A stretch of DNA of 64,000 nt from Enterobacter cloacae complex sp. ECNIH7 (GCF_002208095.1 NZ_CP017990.1:4712001-4776000), one strand, 5' to 3'; shown: positions 46,608 through 57,271, counted from the first letter of the stretch. The notes: generated by a model not told the origin, from the sequence alone. Numbers and translations are program-made.

Positions 46608-46742
46608 TCCTCCGCCTTTTCAATACGAAAAGCTTATGACCCCTTATGGGTAACGGCAGGAAAAACCGTATGTTTTGTACGATTCCTGCTGTTATCCTGA
46701 CGTCAATTCTTACCCCCTCCATGAAAGCTGCGAGGTAACGTC
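46608..46742 (+). other. nirD-cysG gap (position of nirC in E. coli)
   Basis: These 135 bases hold no nirC-like frame. GCAGGAA (46656-46662) and TTCCTGC (46683-46689) can pair, with inner ACCGTA/TACG partial pairing. A cysG promoter is likely here but was not assigned. Confidence 0.6.
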
Positions 46743-48116
46743 GTGGATCACCTGCCGATTTTCTGTCAATTACGCAACCGCGACTGCCTGCTCGTGGGCG
46801 GCGGCGACGTGGCTGAACGCAAAGCGCGCCTGCTGTTAGAGGCTGGCGCCCGGCTCACCGTCAACGCCCTCACCTTCGCCCCACAGTTTGAGGTCTGGGC
46901 CCAGGAAGGGATGCTCACGCTGGAACAGGGTGAGTTTAATGAATCTCTGCTCGATACCTGCTGGCTGACGATTGCCGCGACGGATGATGATGAAGTGAAC
47001 CAGCGCGTCAGCGACGCCTGCGAAGTGCGCCGAATCTTCTGCAACGTGGTGGATGCGCCGAAAGAGGCCAGCTTTATCATGCCGTCGATTATCGACCGCT
47101 CGCCGCTGATGATTGCGGTATCGTCCGGCGGACGCTCGCCGGTTCTCGCCCGCCTGCTGCGGGAAAAGCTGGAGGCCGTGCTGCCGCAGCACCTTGGTCA
47201 GATTGCCCATTACGCCGGGCAGCTCCGCTCCCGCGTGAAGCAAACCTTCTCGACCGTTGGCGAGCGCCGTCGCTTCTGGGAAAAATTCTTTGTGAACGAC
47301 AGGCTGGCGCAGTCTCTGGCGAATCAGGACACCAAAGCCGTTGAAGAGACGACCGAACAGCTGCTGAGCGAGCCGCTGGACCATCGCGGCGAAGTGGTGC
47401 TGGTGGGCGCAGGCCCCGGCGATGCAGGCTTGCTGACGCTGAAAGGGCTACAGCAGATCCAGCAGGCCGATACCGTGGTTTACGATCGCCTGGTCTCCGA
47501 TGACATCATGAACCTGGTACGCCGCGATGCCGACCGCGTCTTCGTGGGCAAACGGGCGGGCTATCACTGCGTGCCGCAGGAGGAGATTAACCAGATCCTG
47601 CTGCGCGAGGCGCAGAAAGGTAAGCGCGTGGTGCGCCTTAAGGGTGGCGATCCTTTTATCTTTGGTCGCGGCGGCGAGGAGCTGGAAACCCTGTGTGACG
47701 CGGGCATTCCGTTCTCCGTGGTGCCGGGCATTACGGCTGCATCCGGCTGCTCAGCTTACTCTGGCATTCCGCTGACCCACCGTGACTATGCCCAGAGCGT
47801 GCGTCTGGTAACGGGCCATCTGAAAACCGGCTGCGAGCTGGACTGGCATAACCTGGCCGCGGAAAAGCAGACGCTGGTCTTCTACATGGGGCTAAACCAG
47901 GCCGCTACGATTCAGGCGAAGCTGCTGGAGCACGGCATGGAGGCTGATATGCCGGTTGCGCTGGTGGAAAACGGTACGTCCATCAGGCAACGCGTGGTGG
48001 ATGGCGTACTGACGCAGCTCGGTGAACTGGCGCAGCAGGTCGAAAGCCCGGCGCTGATTGTGGTGGGTCGCGTGGTTGAGCTGCGCGAGAAGCTGAACTG
48101 GTTCTCAAATCACTAA
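46743..48116 (+). CDS. cysG: Siroheme synthase CysG
   Basis: Trifunctional cytoplasmic enzyme making siroheme for nitrite and sulfite reductases: SAM-dependent uroporphyrinogen III methyltransferase, precorrin-2 dehydrogenase and sirohydrochlorin ferrochelatase. The 457-residue protein starts at GTG, as in E. coli. The N-terminal half has an NAD motif [11 protein letters not shown] (18-28), D104 and S128 (the phosphorylated serine in Salmonella). The C-terminal half has [14 protein letters not shown] and [18 protein letters not shown] of the methyltransferase. Residue 131 is arginine where I recall threonine in E. coli. Confidence 0.97.
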   Translation: MDHLPIFCQLRNRDCLLVGGGDVAERKARLLLEAGARLTVNALTFAPQFEVWAQEGMLTLEQGEFNESLLDTCWLTIAATDDDEVNQRVSDACEVRRIFCNVVDAPKEASFIMPSIIDRSPLMIAVSSGGRSPVLARLLREKLEAVLPQHLGQIAHYAGQLRSRVKQTFSTVGERRRFWEKFFVNDRLAQSLANQDTKAVEETTEQLLSEPLDHRGEVVLVGAGPGDAGLLTLKGLQQIQQADTVVYDRLVSDDIMNLVRRDADRVFVGKRAGYHCVPQEEINQILLREAQKGKRVVRLKGGDPFIFGRGGEELETLCDAGIPFSVVPGITAASGCSAYSGIPLTHRDYAQSVRLVTGHLKTGCELDWHNLAAEKQTLVFYMGLNQAATIQAKLLEHGMEADMPVALVENGTSIRQRVVDGVLTQLGELAQQVESPALIVVGRVVELREKLNWFSNH

Positions 48117-48259
48117 CGCATATTCTTCCTTTGCGGAGTAGTCCTTATGTGGACTACTCCCCTCTTACCGCTGTCGATAACATACCGCCCCGAAGTGGAA
48201 TTTCTCCCTTTATTCCCTTGAGTTACATCCAACTTTCGTTTTTAAGACAAGGAATGCGT

Positions 48260-48430
48260 ATGTTCAAACTGGCAAAAGCCGCCGTTCTGGTTGGTCTGTT
48301 ATCGACTCTGACTGCCTGCACCGGTCATGTACAGAACACCAAAAATAACTGCAGCTACGATTACCTGCTGCATCCGGCGATCTCCATTTCGAAGATCATC
48401 GGCGGTTGCGGCCCGGCGGCTGAGCAGTAA
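48260..48430 (+). CDS. yhfL: Small lipoprotein YhfL
   Basis: A 56-residue lipoprotein of unknown function, similar to E. coli YhfL. The start MFKLAKAAVLVGLLSTLTAC has AAGG seven bases upstream; a frame open further upstream has no similarity. Lipobox LTAC with C20 as the lipidated residue, then TGHVQNTKNNCSYDYLLHPA and GGCGP near the end. Convergent with trpS. Confidence 0.9.
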   Translation: MFKLAKAAVLVGLLSTLTACTGHVQNTKNNCSYDYLLHPAISISKIIGGCGPAAEQ

Positions 48431-48445
48431 GCGATTTTCAGGCGT

Positions 48446-48473
48446 AAAAAAACCGGGATATCCCGGTTTTTTA
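48446..48473 (+). terminator. Terminator after yhfL
   Basis: AAAACCGGGATATCCCGGTTTT (48449-48470) is a perfect palindrome with A and T runs on both sides, usable from either strand. Confidence 0.88.
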
Positions 48474-48495
48474 GTTTAGGGAAGTGCGGCCTGAT

Positions 48496-48529
48496 GCCCT
48501 CACCCTGACCCTCTCCCACCGGGAGAGGG
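48496..48529 (-). repeat. Dispersed palindromic repeat, copy 2 (inverted)
   Basis: On the minus strand CCCTCTCCC-GGT-GGGAGAGGG, followed by TCAGGGTGAGGGC, a close match to copies at 34003 and 61257. Located between the convergent yhfL and trpS genes. Confidence 0.8.
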
Positions 48530-48540
48530 AACAAACCCTA

Positions 48541-48565
48541 AAAACGGTAATGTGATTACCGTTTT
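48541..48565 (-). terminator. Terminator after trpS
   Basis: AAAACGGTAAT (48541-48551) and ATTACCGTTTT (48555-48565) form a perfect 11 bp stem with loop GTG, nine bases past the trpS stop, with a T run on the minus strand. Confidence 0.85.
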
Positions 48566-48573
48566 GCTTTTAC

Positions 48574-49578
48574 CTACGGTTTACCCACAAACCCAATCGC
48601 TTCGTACACCGCTTTCAGGGTTTCGGACGCACGCGCGCTGGCTTTTTCCGCGCCGTCTTTCATCACCTTCTGCAGGAAAGCTTCGTCGTTACGGTAGCGG
48701 TGATAACGCTCCTGCAGCTCGGTCAGCATGCCGGAAACGGCGTCTGCCACTTCACCTTTCAGGTGGCCGTACATCTTGCCTTCGAAGTGTTTTTCCAGTT
48801 CAGGAATGCTCTGGCCAGTCACGCCGGAGAGGATATCCAGCAGGTTGGAAACACCCGCTTTGTTCTGCACGTCGTAGCGCACCACAGGCGGCTCGTCAGA
48901 GTCGGTGACCGCGCGCTTGAGCTTTTTGACGACGGATTTCGGATCTTCCAGCAGGCCGATAACGTTGTTGCGGTTATCGTCAGACTTGGACATCTTTTTG
49001 GTCGGCTCCAGCAGCGACATCACGCGCGCGCCGGACTTCGGAATAAACGGCTCTGGCACTTTGAACACATCGCCGTAAATCGCGTTAAAGCGCTGGGCGA
49101 TATCGCGGCTCAGCTCCAGATGCTGCTTCTGGTCTTCACCCACCGGCACCTGGTTGGTTTGATACAGCAGGATGTCTGCCGCCATCAGCACCGGATAGTC
49201 GAACAGGCCGGCGTTGATGTTTTCAGAGTAGCGTGCGGATTTATCCTTGAACTGCGTCATGCGGCTCAGCTCGCCGAAATAGGTGTAGCAGTTCAGCGCC
49301 CAGCCCAGCTGCGCGTGCTCCGGCACGTGAGACTGAACGAAAATGGTGCTCTTCTCAGGATCGATGCCGCAGGCCAGGTACAGCGCCAGCGTATCCAGGG
49401 TGGCTTTACGCAGCTTCTCAGGATCCTGACGCGCGGTAATCGCGTGGAGATCGACGATGCAGTAAATGCAATGGTACTCATCCTGCATGCTGACCCACTG
49501 ACGTAACGCACCCATGTAGTTACCAATGGTCAATTCACCTGAAGGCTGTGCGCCACTAAAAACGATGGGCTTAGTCAT
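48574..49578 (-). CDS. trpS: Tryptophanyl-tRNA synthetase
   Basis: Class I aminoacyl-tRNA synthetase charging tRNA-Trp. The 334-residue protein has the HIGH-equivalent TIGN (17-20, in [15 protein letters not shown]) and the KMSKS motif at about 195-199 ([13 protein letters not shown]). Standard length for E. coli TrpS. Its start overlaps the gph stop by eight bases; last gene of the long damX-dam-rpe-gph-trpS series. Confidence 0.98.
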   Translation of the reverse strand: MTKPIVFSGAQPSGELTIGNYMGALRQWVSMQDEYHCIYCIVDLHAITARQDPEKLRKATLDTLALYLACGIDPEKSTIFVQSHVPEHAQLGWALNCYTYFGELSRMTQFKDKSARYSENINAGLFDYPVLMAADILLYQTNQVPVGEDQKQHLELSRDIAQRFNAIYGDVFKVPEPFIPKSGARVMSLLEPTKKMSKSDDNRNNVIGLLEDPKSVVKKLKRAVTDSDEPPVVRYDVQNKAGVSNLLDILSGVTGQSIPELEKHFEGKMYGHLKGEVADAVSGMLTELQERYHRYRNDEAFLQKVMKDGAEKASARASETLKAVYEAIGFVGKP

Positions 49579-50332
49579 TATTCAATTCCTGATGTTCACT
49601 GTGCGAAAGCCCGAGTGCGGGCAACAAATCTTTGAAGTGGTCGAAGACCACATCCGGCTCACTTAGCGTGATGGCTTCACCGTAGTTGTAGCCATAGGTT
49701 AATCCGACGGAAGGACACCCTGCCGCTCGGGCAGCCAGAATATCATTGCGCGAATCCCCAACAAAGAGCAGCTCCGCAGGGGTTAAGGATAATTTTCCTG
49801 CCACCAGCAACAGCGGTTCCGGATGCGGCTTTTTGTTCTGCACGTCGTCGCCGCCCACAATCACGGAGAAATACTTAGCGATATCCAGCGCTTCCAGCAG
49901 AGGCGCAACAAACGGGGTCGGTTTGTTGGTCACCAGCCCCAGCGGAATGCCCTTCGCGTGCAGCGCGCTCAGCGTTTCCTGAACGTCCGGGAACAGGAAG
50001 CTGCCCTCCTCGACGGTCTCTTCGTAGAAACGATCGAACAGTTTGCGCAGAATCCGCAGCTGCTCATCCTTAGGGATGTCAGCGTGGTCAACGCTCGGTT
50101 TACCCTGCGCGGAACGCTGCGACGCGCGCTCCTGACGCGCCCACGTCAACGCGCGCTCCATCAGAACATCGGCACCGTTGCCAATCCACGTTACCACGCG
50201 CTCTTCCCCCGCAACGGGGAGTTCAAGGGCGTACAGCGCCTGGTCTACGGCGCTCGTTAAGCCCGGCGCGCTGTCGACCAGCGTGCCGTCGAGGTCAAAT
50301 GCGATACCCCGAATTGCCTGCAATTTATCCAT
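49571..50332 (-). CDS. gph: Phosphoglycolate phosphatase
   Basis: HAD-superfamily phosphatase removing 2-phosphoglycolate, which arises during repair of 3'-phosphoglycolate DNA ends. The 253-residue protein has the DxDGT motif at 13-17 (FDLDGTLVD), a cap domain (about 20-95), VTNKPTPF as the second motif, and [14 protein letters not shown] as the metal-binding fourth motif. Overlaps both rpe and trpS by eight bases, implying translational coupling. Confidence 0.97.
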   Translation of the reverse strand: MDKLQAIRGIAFDLDGTLVDSAPGLTSAVDQALYALELPVAGEERVVTWIGNGADVLMERALTWARQERASQRSAQGKPSVDHADIPKDEQLRILRKLFDRFYEETVEEGSFLFPDVQETLSALHAKGIPLGLVTNKPTPFVAPLLEALDIAKYFSVIVGGDDVQNKKPHPEPLLLVAGKLSLTPAELLFVGDSRNDILAARAAGCPSVGLTYGYNYGEAITLSEPDVVFDHFKDLLPALGLSHSEHQELNND

Positions 50333-51002
50333 GACTTACCTTCGCCAGCTCGCGGCGCATTTCATCAATGACTTTTTTGTAATCCGGTTGGTCGAAAATG
50401 GCTGAACCGGCAACAAACATATCCGCACCGGCTGCCGCAATTTCACCAATGTTATTCACTTTCACACCGCCGTCCACTTCCAGGCGAATATCGTAGCCTG
50501 ACTCGTCAATACGACGGCGCACCTCACGCAGCTTATCCAGCGTGTGGGGGATAAACGACTGACCGCCAAAGCCCGGGTTAACGGACATCAGCAGAATCAC
50601 ATCCAGCTTGTCCATGACATAGTCGAGATAGCTCAGCGGCGTGGCCGGATTAAACACCAGGCCCGCCTTGCAGCCGTTCTCTTTGATCAGCTGCAGCGTG
50701 CGGTCCACGTGTTCAGAGGCTTCCGGATGGAAAGTGATGATGCTGGCACCCGCTGCGGCGAAGTCAGGCACGATGCGATCGACAGGCTTCACCATCAGGT
50801 GAACGTCGATCGGCGCGGTAATGCCATAGTTGCGTAATGCCTTGAGCACCATTGGGCCAATGGTCAGGTTAGGGACGTAGTGGTTATCCATCACGTCGAA
50901 ATGGACAACATCTGCGCCAGCCGCGAGAGCTTTGGCGGTGTCTTCACCCAGGCGGGCAAAATCGGCCGACAGAATTGAGGGAGCAATCAAAAACTGTTTC
51001 AT
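50325..51002 (-). CDS. rpe: Ribulose-phosphate 3-epimerase
   Basis: TIM-barrel enzyme interconverting ribulose 5-phosphate and xylulose 5-phosphate in the pentose phosphate pathway. The 225-residue protein has metal ligands H34 and D36 ([14 protein letters not shown]), H68 (DVHLM), and the aspartate in [11 protein letters not shown] near residue 177, plus the SVNPGFGGQ phosphate loop. Overlaps gph by eight bases and lies 41 bases after dam. Confidence 0.97.
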   Translation of the reverse strand: MKQFLIAPSILSADFARLGEDTAKALAAGADVVHFDVMDNHYVPNLTIGPMVLKALRNYGITAPIDVHLMVKPVDRIVPDFAAAGASIITFHPEASEHVDRTLQLIKENGCKAGLVFNPATPLSYLDYVMDKLDVILLMSVNPGFGGQSFIPHTLDKLREVRRRIDESGYDIRLEVDGGVKVNNIGEIAAAGADMFVAGSAIFDQPDYKKVIDEMRRELAKVSHG

Positions 51003-51043
51003 CCGCTTCTCCTTGAAATGTGTTTACCGGCGGGCAAAACGGC

Positions 51044-51856
51044 TCAGGGGCGATAAAGAGCCAGAAGTTCGTCCACCTTTTTACGTGTGCCGCCGTTGCT
51101 GCTAATGCTACGCCGCACTTTGACCTGAAAATGCTTCGCGGCTTTGTACCATTCGCGCGTATCAGGCGTGTCGTGATTCGAAATTAACACCGGAATTCTT
51201 TTGCTGACTAGCTTTTCCGCCATCTCCGCCAGACGAGCCTGTTCGGCCGGGCTGAAGCTGTTGGTGTGATAAGCGGTGAAATTCGCCGTTGCAGACAGTG
51301 GTGCGTAAGGCGGGTCACAGTAAACCACCGAGTTTACGCCTGCCAGTTCCATACACTCTTCATATGAGAGGCAATGAAACTCTGCGTTCTGCGCTTTTTC
51401 GGCAAAGTGGTACAGCTCGTCCTGCGGGAAATACGGGCGCTTATAGCGACCAAACGGCACGTTAAATTCCCCGCGCAGGTTATAGCGGCACAGGCCGTTG
51501 TAACCATGACGGTTGAGATAGAGGAACAGCAACGCTCTGCGGAACGGATCCTGGCTCTGATTAAACTCAGTGCGGAACTGGTAGTAAACGTCCGGGTGAT
51601 TATTCTCCGGCGTAAACAGTTTGCGCGCCTCTGCGACATACTCTTCGGTACGCAGCTTAACAATGTTATAGAGGCTGATAAGGTCGTTGTTGATATCCGC
51701 CAGGATATAACGAGAAAAATCGGTGTTGAGGAACACCGATCCCGCACCTACGAAAGGCTCGATTAGACACTCGCCTTTTGGCAGGTGCTTTTTAATATCA
51801 TCGAGCAGGGGGTATTTCCCCCCTGCCCATTTCAGAAAAGCGCGATTTTTTTTCAT
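51044..51856 (-). CDS. dam: DNA adenine methyltransferase Dam
   Basis: Methylates adenine in GATC, marking the parental strand for mismatch repair and timing replication. The 270-residue protein has the N-terminal motif FLKWAGGKYPLL (7-18), the SAM-binding FVGAGSVF (35-42), and the catalytic DPPY at 181-184. It is slightly shorter than E. coli Dam (278), mainly at the C-terminus. The core chromosomal position between damX and rpe identifies it as the housekeeping enzyme and not a restriction or phage methylase. Confidence 0.97.
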   Translation of the reverse strand: MKKNRAFLKWAGGKYPLLDDIKKHLPKGECLIEPFVGAGSVFLNTDFSRYILADINNDLISLYNIVKLRTEEYVAEARKLFTPENNHPDVYYQFRTEFNQSQDPFRRALLFLYLNRHGYNGLCRYNLRGEFNVPFGRYKRPYFPQDELYHFAEKAQNAEFHCLSYEECMELAGVNSVVYCDPPYAPLSATANFTAYHTNSFSPAEQARLAEMAEKLVSKRIPVLISNHDTPDTREWYKAAKHFQVKVRRSISSNGGTRKKVDELLALYRP

Positions 51857-51923
51857 GCTGACTAACTGATTACACCTTCTCCGGCTGTGGAGAAAGCTCC
51901 GACAGCATCCTGCGCTTTAAACA

Positions 51924-53222
51924 TTACTTCAGATCGGCCTGAACCTGATGAATCGGCTTCGCCCATGGGTTTTTCGCCTGAACATCAGCTGGCAGTGCCG
52001 CTACGGCACGTTTCGCTTCATCTTTGGACGAATAAACGCCGCTGACCAGCACATACCACGGCTGACCGTTGCGGGTCGTCTGATAAACAACGTAGTTTTT
52101 CAGATTTGATTTCTTCGCCCAACCGTTGAGGTTGTCATAGTTAGACGAACTGCTCAGCTGCAGCGTGTAGTTGCTGGATGGCGCAGACTTCAGCGAGCCA
52201 ACGTTACCTGCCGTTTTGCCTGCTGCGGCGCTGGAGGCTGCTGCCGTGGCTGCCGGAGCTGTTGCTGCAGGTGCAGCTGTGGTCGCCGTTGCTTTCGGCG
52301 CGGTCTGCGTGACTGGCGCTTTAGCAGGCTCGCTCACCGCAGCCGTTTCGGTGTGTTTCGGCTGTGCCGGTGCAGCTTTCACTTCAGGCGCTTTCACGAC
52401 TGCCTGAGGTTTGGTTTCACGCTTAGGCTCAATCACCGCCTGCTTACGTTCAGGACGCGTCGCAGCCTGCGTCTGGCGCGGTTTGGTTTCCGTCGCAGCC
52501 GTTTGTGGCTGAGCGTTACCACCGCGAATCGGGGCAACGGTTGCCGGCTCAGTTGGCAGCGTAGAGTTAACCACGACGTTATCAACCTGCTGCTGGTTCT
52601 GCGGCTGCGTCAGCGCATTGTTCAGATCTCCCTGAACTTCTACGCGCTGCTGGCCTTCAGGCGTAGCAGGTGCCTGACCCTGAGCAGGGGTTGAAGAAAC
52701 GGGCGGTAGAGAAACATCCTGCGGCGCTGTGGTGTTACCTGCGGTCTGCTCTGCGGAAGTCGCACCCGGCGCAGGCTGTGCGCCATTCGCCTGATTAGTC
52801 GCATCGTTACCGGACAGGTTGATGCTCTTCTCAGCGGAAGCAGTTTGCTCGGTTGAGTTCGTTGACGGTGCTTTAAGCGCGGAGCCAATGCCGACAATCA
52901 GCAGCACAAGCACCAGAACGCCAAGGCCCATCATAATGTACTGGCGGGAAGCCGGTTTCGGCGCAGCGGCTTTTTTACGTTTACGCGGGCGACGCTCTAC
53001 AGGCTGTTCGTCCATTGAATCTTCTTCGGACTCATAATCCTCTTCTGCTCGCTCTTCGTGCGCGTTGCGGCTGCGCGAAGGGCGACGATCGTCTGCATCC
53101 AGATCAACATCGTCAAAGTTGATCTGCGGCTCGTTATCACGTTCTGAAGATTGACGAGAACGACCAGTACGACGATCGCTGGGATCGGGTTTCAGCTCGT
53201 CTTCTGGTTTGAATTCATCCAT
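51924..53222 (-). CDS. damX: Cell division protein DamX (SPOR domain)
   Basis: Bitopic inner-membrane divisome protein that binds denuded septal peptidoglycan. The 432-residue protein has an acidic/arginine-rich cytoplasmic part (1-93), one transmembrane helix (about 95-115), and a long low-complexity periplasmic linker rich in Ala, Pro, Thr and Gln (about 120-345). The C-terminal SPOR domain is at about 350-428 ([39 protein letters not shown]). Linker length and sequence vary between species. Confidence 0.95.
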   Translation of the reverse strand: MDEFKPEDELKPDPSDRRTGRSRQSSERDNEPQINFDDVDLDADDRRPSRSRNAHEERAEEDYESEEDSMDEQPVERRPRKRKKAAAPKPASRQYIMMGLGVLVLVLLIVGIGSALKAPSTNSTEQTASAEKSINLSGNDATNQANGAQPAPGATSAEQTAGNTTAPQDVSLPPVSSTPAQGQAPATPEGQQRVEVQGDLNNALTQPQNQQQVDNVVVNSTLPTEPATVAPIRGGNAQPQTAATETKPRQTQAATRPERKQAVIEPKRETKPQAVVKAPEVKAAPAQPKHTETAAVSEPAKAPVTQTAPKATATTAAPAATAPAATAAASSAAAGKTAGNVGSLKSAPSSNYTLQLSSSSNYDNLNGWAKKSNLKNYVVYQTTRNGQPWYVLVSGVYSSKDEAKRAVAALPADVQAKNPWAKPIHQVQADLK

Positions 53223-53314
53223 TTAACACCCCACTCAAAGGCTTATGCTAACGACTTTGCATTTCGCCTGAAGCTAAACGACCACCTGCGACAGTGGCCT
53301 GACCTTTCTAGTTG

Positions 53315-54403
53315 TTACGCCTGCTGACAATCAGCGATAGCGCCAAGAACGACATCGTGCGGCACTCCGCCGCGCACTTCACTCTTCCCTATTGCAAGCG
53401 GGAGTACAAGACGCATCTCACCTGCCAATACTTTTTTATCGCGCATCATGTGGGGTAAATACGCTTGCGCCGACATCTCCTGCGGCCCGGTTACCGGCAA
53501 ACCTGCACGTTCAAGCAGCGCAATGATGCGCGCCGTCTCTTCAGGTTTAAACTGCCCCAGACGTTCAGAGGTGCGGGCTGCCATGACCATACCGGCCGCG
53601 ACGGCTTCACCGTGCAGCCAGTTGCCATAACCCATCTCGGCTTCAATGGCATGGCCAAACGTATGCCCAAGATTCAGTAAAGCACGTAAGCCCGTTTCAC
53701 GCTCGTCTGCTGCAACAACTTCTGCTTTCAGTTCACAACAACGACGAATGCAGTATGCCAGTTTAGCCTCATCCAGGCACAGCAGCGCATCCATATTCTC
53801 TTCAAGCCAGCTAAAGAACTCGCCATCAAGAATAATGCCGTATTTGATCACTTCCGCCAGACCCGAAGCCAGCTCGCGCTTCGGCAGCGTTTTCAGACAG
53901 TCGAGATCCACCACCACCGATGCGGGCTGGTAGAACGCGCCAATCATGTTTTTGCCGAGCGGATGGTTGACTGCCGTTTTGCCACCCACAGAGGAGTCGA
54001 CCTGGGACAGCAACGTGGTCGGGATTTGAATAAAACGGACGCCACGTTGATAGCTTGCGGCCGCAAAGCCGGTCAGATCGCCCACAACACCGCCGCCCAG
54101 GGCAAGCAGTGTTGTATCGCGACCGTGCGGTTTTTGCAGCAATGCGGTAAAGACGGTATCCAGTACCGTCAGGCTTTTATACTGCTCGCCATCGGGGAGA
54201 ATCACACTGTCGACTTTTACGCCCGCCTGCTCAAGCAGGTGGCGTACGCGGTCGAGATAAAGCGGAGCCAGCGTCTCATTGGTGACCAGCATCGCCTGAT
54301 CACCCGCTTTCAGTGGTAAAAAGGAAGCTGGGTCGTTAAACAAACCAGCCGCGATGGTGATAGGGTAACTACGTTCCCCGAGAGTAACTGTAATCCTCTC
54401 CAT
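53315..54403 (-). CDS. aroB: 3-dehydroquinate synthase
   Basis: Second enzyme of the shikimate pathway: NAD- and Zn/Co-dependent cyclisation of DAHP to 3-dehydroquinate. The 362-residue protein has the NAD-binding [20 protein letters not shown] (about 105-124) and metal ligands in the conserved E...HTFGHAIE and H positions ([30 protein letters not shown]). Lies 57 bases after aroK; aroKB-damX-dam is the conserved operon. Confidence 0.97.
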   Translation of the reverse strand: MERITVTLGERSYPITIAAGLFNDPASFLPLKAGDQAMLVTNETLAPLYLDRVRHLLEQAGVKVDSVILPDGEQYKSLTVLDTVFTALLQKPHGRDTTLLALGGGVVGDLTGFAAASYQRGVRFIQIPTTLLSQVDSSVGGKTAVNHPLGKNMIGAFYQPASVVVDLDCLKTLPKRELASGLAEVIKYGIILDGEFFSWLEENMDALLCLDEAKLAYCIRRCCELKAEVVAADERETGLRALLNLGHTFGHAIEAEMGYGNWLHGEAVAAGMVMAARTSERLGQFKPEETARIIALLERAGLPVTGPQEMSAQAYLPHMMRDKKVLAGEMRLVLPLAIGKSEVRGGVPHDVVLGAIADCQQA

Positions 54404-54460
54404 GACGCGACATCCACCTTTAATGCTTTTACCCGCAGGCGAGTGTATATAAAGCCAGAA

Positions 54461-54982
54461 TCAGTTGCTTTCCAGCATATGAATAATCTGGTTTGCAACC
54501 ACTTTAGCGCTCTGGTCGTCAGTACGAATGGTCACGTCGGCAATCTCTTCATACAGCGGATTGCGTTCATCGGCCAACGCTTCCAGAACTTCGCGTGGTG
54601 GCGTTTCAACCTGCAGCAGCGGGCGCTTTTTATCGCGCTGCGTACGTGCCAGCTGTTTCTCGATGGTCGTCTCAAGATAGACCACTACGCCACGGGCGGA
54701 GAGACGGTTACGGGTTTCGCGAGATTTCACAGAACCGCCGCCTGTTGCCAGAACGATGCCCTGTTTTTCCGTGAGTTCGTTGATCACTTTTTCTTCTCGG
54801 TCACGGAAACCTTCTTCGCCTTCTACATCGAAAACCCAGCCCACATCAGCTCCGGTTCGTTTCTCAATCTCTTGATCAGAATCGTAAAATTCCATATTGA
54901 GTTGTTGAGCTAACTGACGCCCAATAGTGCTTTTGCCGGCACCCATAGGCCCAACCAGAAAGATATTGCGTTTCTCTGCCAT
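54461..54982 (-). CDS. aroK: Shikimate kinase I
   Basis: Phosphorylates shikimate at the 3-OH. The start [20 protein letters not shown] is chosen (173 residues, the E. coli AroK length); the open frame extends 18 codons upstream. P-loop GPMGAGKST at 11-19, shikimate-binding [11 protein letters not shown] (about 32-42), GGGSV, and the lid arginines in RDKKRPLL. First gene of the aroKB operon. Confidence 0.96.
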   Translation of the reverse strand: MAEKRNIFLVGPMGAGKSTIGRQLAQQLNMEFYDSDQEIEKRTGADVGWVFDVEGEEGFRDREEKVINELTEKQGIVLATGGGSVKSRETRNRLSARGVVVYLETTIEKQLARTQRDKKRPLLQVETPPREVLEALADERNPLYEEIADVTIRTDDQSAKVVANQIIHMLESN

Positions 54983-55268
54983 TTTATCGGTACTACTAAG
55001 ACTATTCGTTAATGGTAATCCCCGCTTCGCAGACACCCAGCGTAGCAGGACATGAACTGAAACCTCATATGCAATAGAGCGAGAGTCAGACTAAAAATTA
55101 TCTCAATACTCCGGCTTGTTTGGCAACTGATTAAATCACCGCGTCGGGCGCATAAGGTAATAAGACGTAAGTCCAACTCAAATCGGTACTCCTTGTATGC
55201 TAATTCATGCCCCACGTCAAACATCTGCAACAAACTGAATGCAAAATCATTGCGGGGATCGTTACCCG

Positions 55269-56507
55269 TCAGCGAATACCGACCAGACGTGGTGTAATAA
55301 ACACCACTAGCTCGCGCCGTTCATTATCCTTACCATCGTGGCGAAAAAGCTGTCCAAGCCAGGGGATTTTCCCCAGCCCAGGCACGCTGTCGCTGCCGGT
55401 TTTGTTCTTCTGCGAAAAAATTCCGCCCAACGCCAGCGTTTCTCCACTTTTTACCTCCACCTGGGTTTCTATCTCCTGTTTGTCGATCGCCAGCGTTTCG
55501 CCGTCAGCCTGCTGCAGAACCTGTCCCGGCATATTTTCGCTGATGTGCAATTTCAGGCGCACGCGCCCACCCGGTAAGACCACCGGTGTGACCTCCATTC
55601 CTAATACGGCCTCTTTAAACTCAACGGAGGTTGCCCCGCTTTCACCGCTTGAGACCTGATACGGGATTTCACTCCCCTGCTTGATGCTGGCCGGCTGCAT
55701 ATGCGAGGCCAGCAGCCGCGGGCTGGCGATGATATCGACCTGCTGTTTTTGCTCCAGCGCAGAGAGCTCCAGATCCAGCAGCCGACCATTGATCCGTCCG
55801 ATGTTAAAACCCACGTGGCTGGTGGCGCTGGCGACGGATAGATCGCTGCCAAGCGTGGTGAGCTGGCCAACCTTGCCCGCGTCGGCGGCGTCGGCGAGAT
55901 TCCACTTCACCCCCAGCTCACGCAGGCTTTTTTCATTAATGGTCACAATATGCGCCGCCAGCTCGACCTGTTCGACGGGAATATCCATCTGAGCGGCCCA
56001 GCGCTGCAGCGTCTCCACCACCGTCTGGTTATCCCGAATCAGCAGCCGGTTGGTGCGTTTGTCGAGAGACAAACTTCCCTTTGGGCTCAGGAGCTTTTCC
56101 GCGTCTTTTTGCAGCTCTCCGGCATCGGCATAGGACAAAGCGATGCTGTGAGACACCAGCGGCGCATCAAGCTGTCGACGCGTTCGCTCCTGTTCTGAAC
56201 GTTCCTGCTGCTCACGCTGCCAGGCCGCGGTATGCACATAAAAAATGCCGCCCTCCTCTCGCAAAACAAGGCCAGCGCTGGTGGCAACCGTCTGTAACGC
56301 TTGACGCCAGGGGACGCGCGTCAGGTTGAGCGAAAGCGTGCCGCCGACGTCAGGCGATATCACCAGATTTCGGTTCTCCTGTGCAACCAGGCTCTGCAGC
56401 ACCTGGACTACAGGCACGTCATCCACCACCAGCGTGACCGGTTTTGGCGCGGCGGCCCACAGCGGATGGCTGAACGCCAGCAGCCACAGCATTATCCGTA
56501 AATTCAT
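55269..56507 (-). CDS. hofQ: Secretin-like DNA utilisation protein HofQ
   Basis: Outer-membrane secretin homologue of PilQ/ComE; in E. coli needed for using extracellular DNA as a nutrient. The chosen start MNLRIMLWLLAFSHPLWAAA gives 412 residues, the E. coli HofQ length, with a signal peptide cleaved near residue 19. Domains: N-terminal secretin-TonB and N0/N1 modules (about 25-180), then the secretin beta barrel (about 230-410, with SPRLLASHMQPASIKQGSEI and RELVVFITPRLV). Its 5' end overlaps hofP by 89 bases. Confidence 0.93.
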   Translation of the reverse strand: MNLRIMLWLLAFSHPLWAAAPKPVTLVVDDVPVVQVLQSLVAQENRNLVISPDVGGTLSLNLTRVPWRQALQTVATSAGLVLREEGGIFYVHTAAWQREQQERSEQERTRRQLDAPLVSHSIALSYADAGELQKDAEKLLSPKGSLSLDKRTNRLLIRDNQTVVETLQRWAAQMDIPVEQVELAAHIVTINEKSLRELGVKWNLADAADAGKVGQLTTLGSDLSVASATSHVGFNIGRINGRLLDLELSALEQKQQVDIIASPRLLASHMQPASIKQGSEIPYQVSSGESGATSVEFKEAVLGMEVTPVVLPGGRVRLKLHISENMPGQVLQQADGETLAIDKQEIETQVEVKSGETLALGGIFSQKNKTGSDSVPGLGKIPWLGQLFRHDGKDNERRELVVFITPRLVGIR

Positions 56508-56823
56508 TCTTATTCGTTCCTTCTCGTTGCCACGTCCATGTTCCTGGTTCACATGTGTCACCCACATCAACAACCAGTTCCGTTTCATTGATGGCTGTTA
56601 TCGTCCAGCCTGCCGGGAAGCGCTCATGCATCTTCAGGCGGTACCAGCGCTTTTGCCCATCCTGTAAAATGCCGATAGCCTGCTGTCCTCCCACCATGCC
56701 GCGGTAGCGCCACTGCGCCAGCTCGCCTATGGCGCAGGGATCGTCCGGCGGGCGAAACGGATCGCGCATGCCGGTCAATAGCAGCGCTGAGCAAACCAGC
56801 AAATATCGCGCGCTATTTCGCAT
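56419..56823 (-). CDS. hofP: DNA utilisation protein HofP
   Basis: Small PilP-like protein, 134 residues from MRNSARYLLVCSALLLTGMR, with a hydrophobic N-terminus (probable signal anchor or lipoprotein-like signal, C12), the motif TGMRDPFRPP, and the PilP-type core GELAQWRYRGMVGGQQAIGI. It overlaps hofO by 11 bases and hofQ by 89 bases in another frame; the last ~29 codons are double coding. E. coli HofP has the same length. Confidence 0.87.
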   Translation of the reverse strand: MRNSARYLLVCSALLLTGMRDPFRPPDDPCAIGELAQWRYRGMVGGQQAIGILQDGQKRWYRLKMHERFPAGWTITAINETELVVDVGDTCEPGTWTWQREGTNKNEFTDNAVAAGVQPSAVGRRAKTGHAGGG

Positions 56824-57268
56824 GTTCCAGCTCCAGCCGCAGGCGCAACGCTGTACCTTGTGGTGCAATCGCGAAAGCGGCTATCTGCACATCCCGCTGC
56901 GCCAGCCGGGAAAAAAGCACCGGGAGAGCCTGCCACTCCACCTCCAGCATCAGTTCCCCTCCGTTCTGCAGCGGCTTCCAGTGAACCAGCGTCGCGTTAT
57001 CGCCCTGAAAATCGAGCGGGGAAAACGCCGTCAGCGCCAGTGTGTCCGTTGTTTCCGGACGAAACGGCACCTTTCTGACGGCAGGCCATAACGCCGCGTT
57101 CGTCCTTGCGTCCTGAATCATCTGTCGCTGTCGTTCAGCACACTGCCTGTCTAGCGGTCTGAGCAAGGTGCCCCACGCGGCCAGTCCTGCCAGGAGACTC
57201 CCCAGACACCAAAAAAGCACCCGATACCAGGGACGGCTTTCGCACCAGCGTTCTAACAGGGTGCCCAT
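56813..57268 (-). CDS. hofO: DNA utilisation protein HofO
   Basis: A 151-residue inner-membrane protein in the PilO position. One transmembrane helix at about residues 15-35 (YRVLFWCLGSLLAGLAAWGT) is followed by a periplasmic helical and ferredoxin-like domain ending ALRLRLELEHAK. Three bases after hofN and overlapping hofP by 11. Assignment rests mostly on position and E. coli-like length. Confidence 0.87.
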   Translation of the reverse strand: MGTLLERWCESRPWYRVLFWCLGSLLAGLAAWGTLLRPLDRQCAERQRQMIQDARTNAALWPAVRKVPFRPETTDTLALTAFSPLDFQGDNATLVHWKPLQNGGELMLEVEWQALPVLFSRLAQRDVQIAAFAIAPQGTALRLRLELEHAK

Positions 57269-57271
57269 GCG

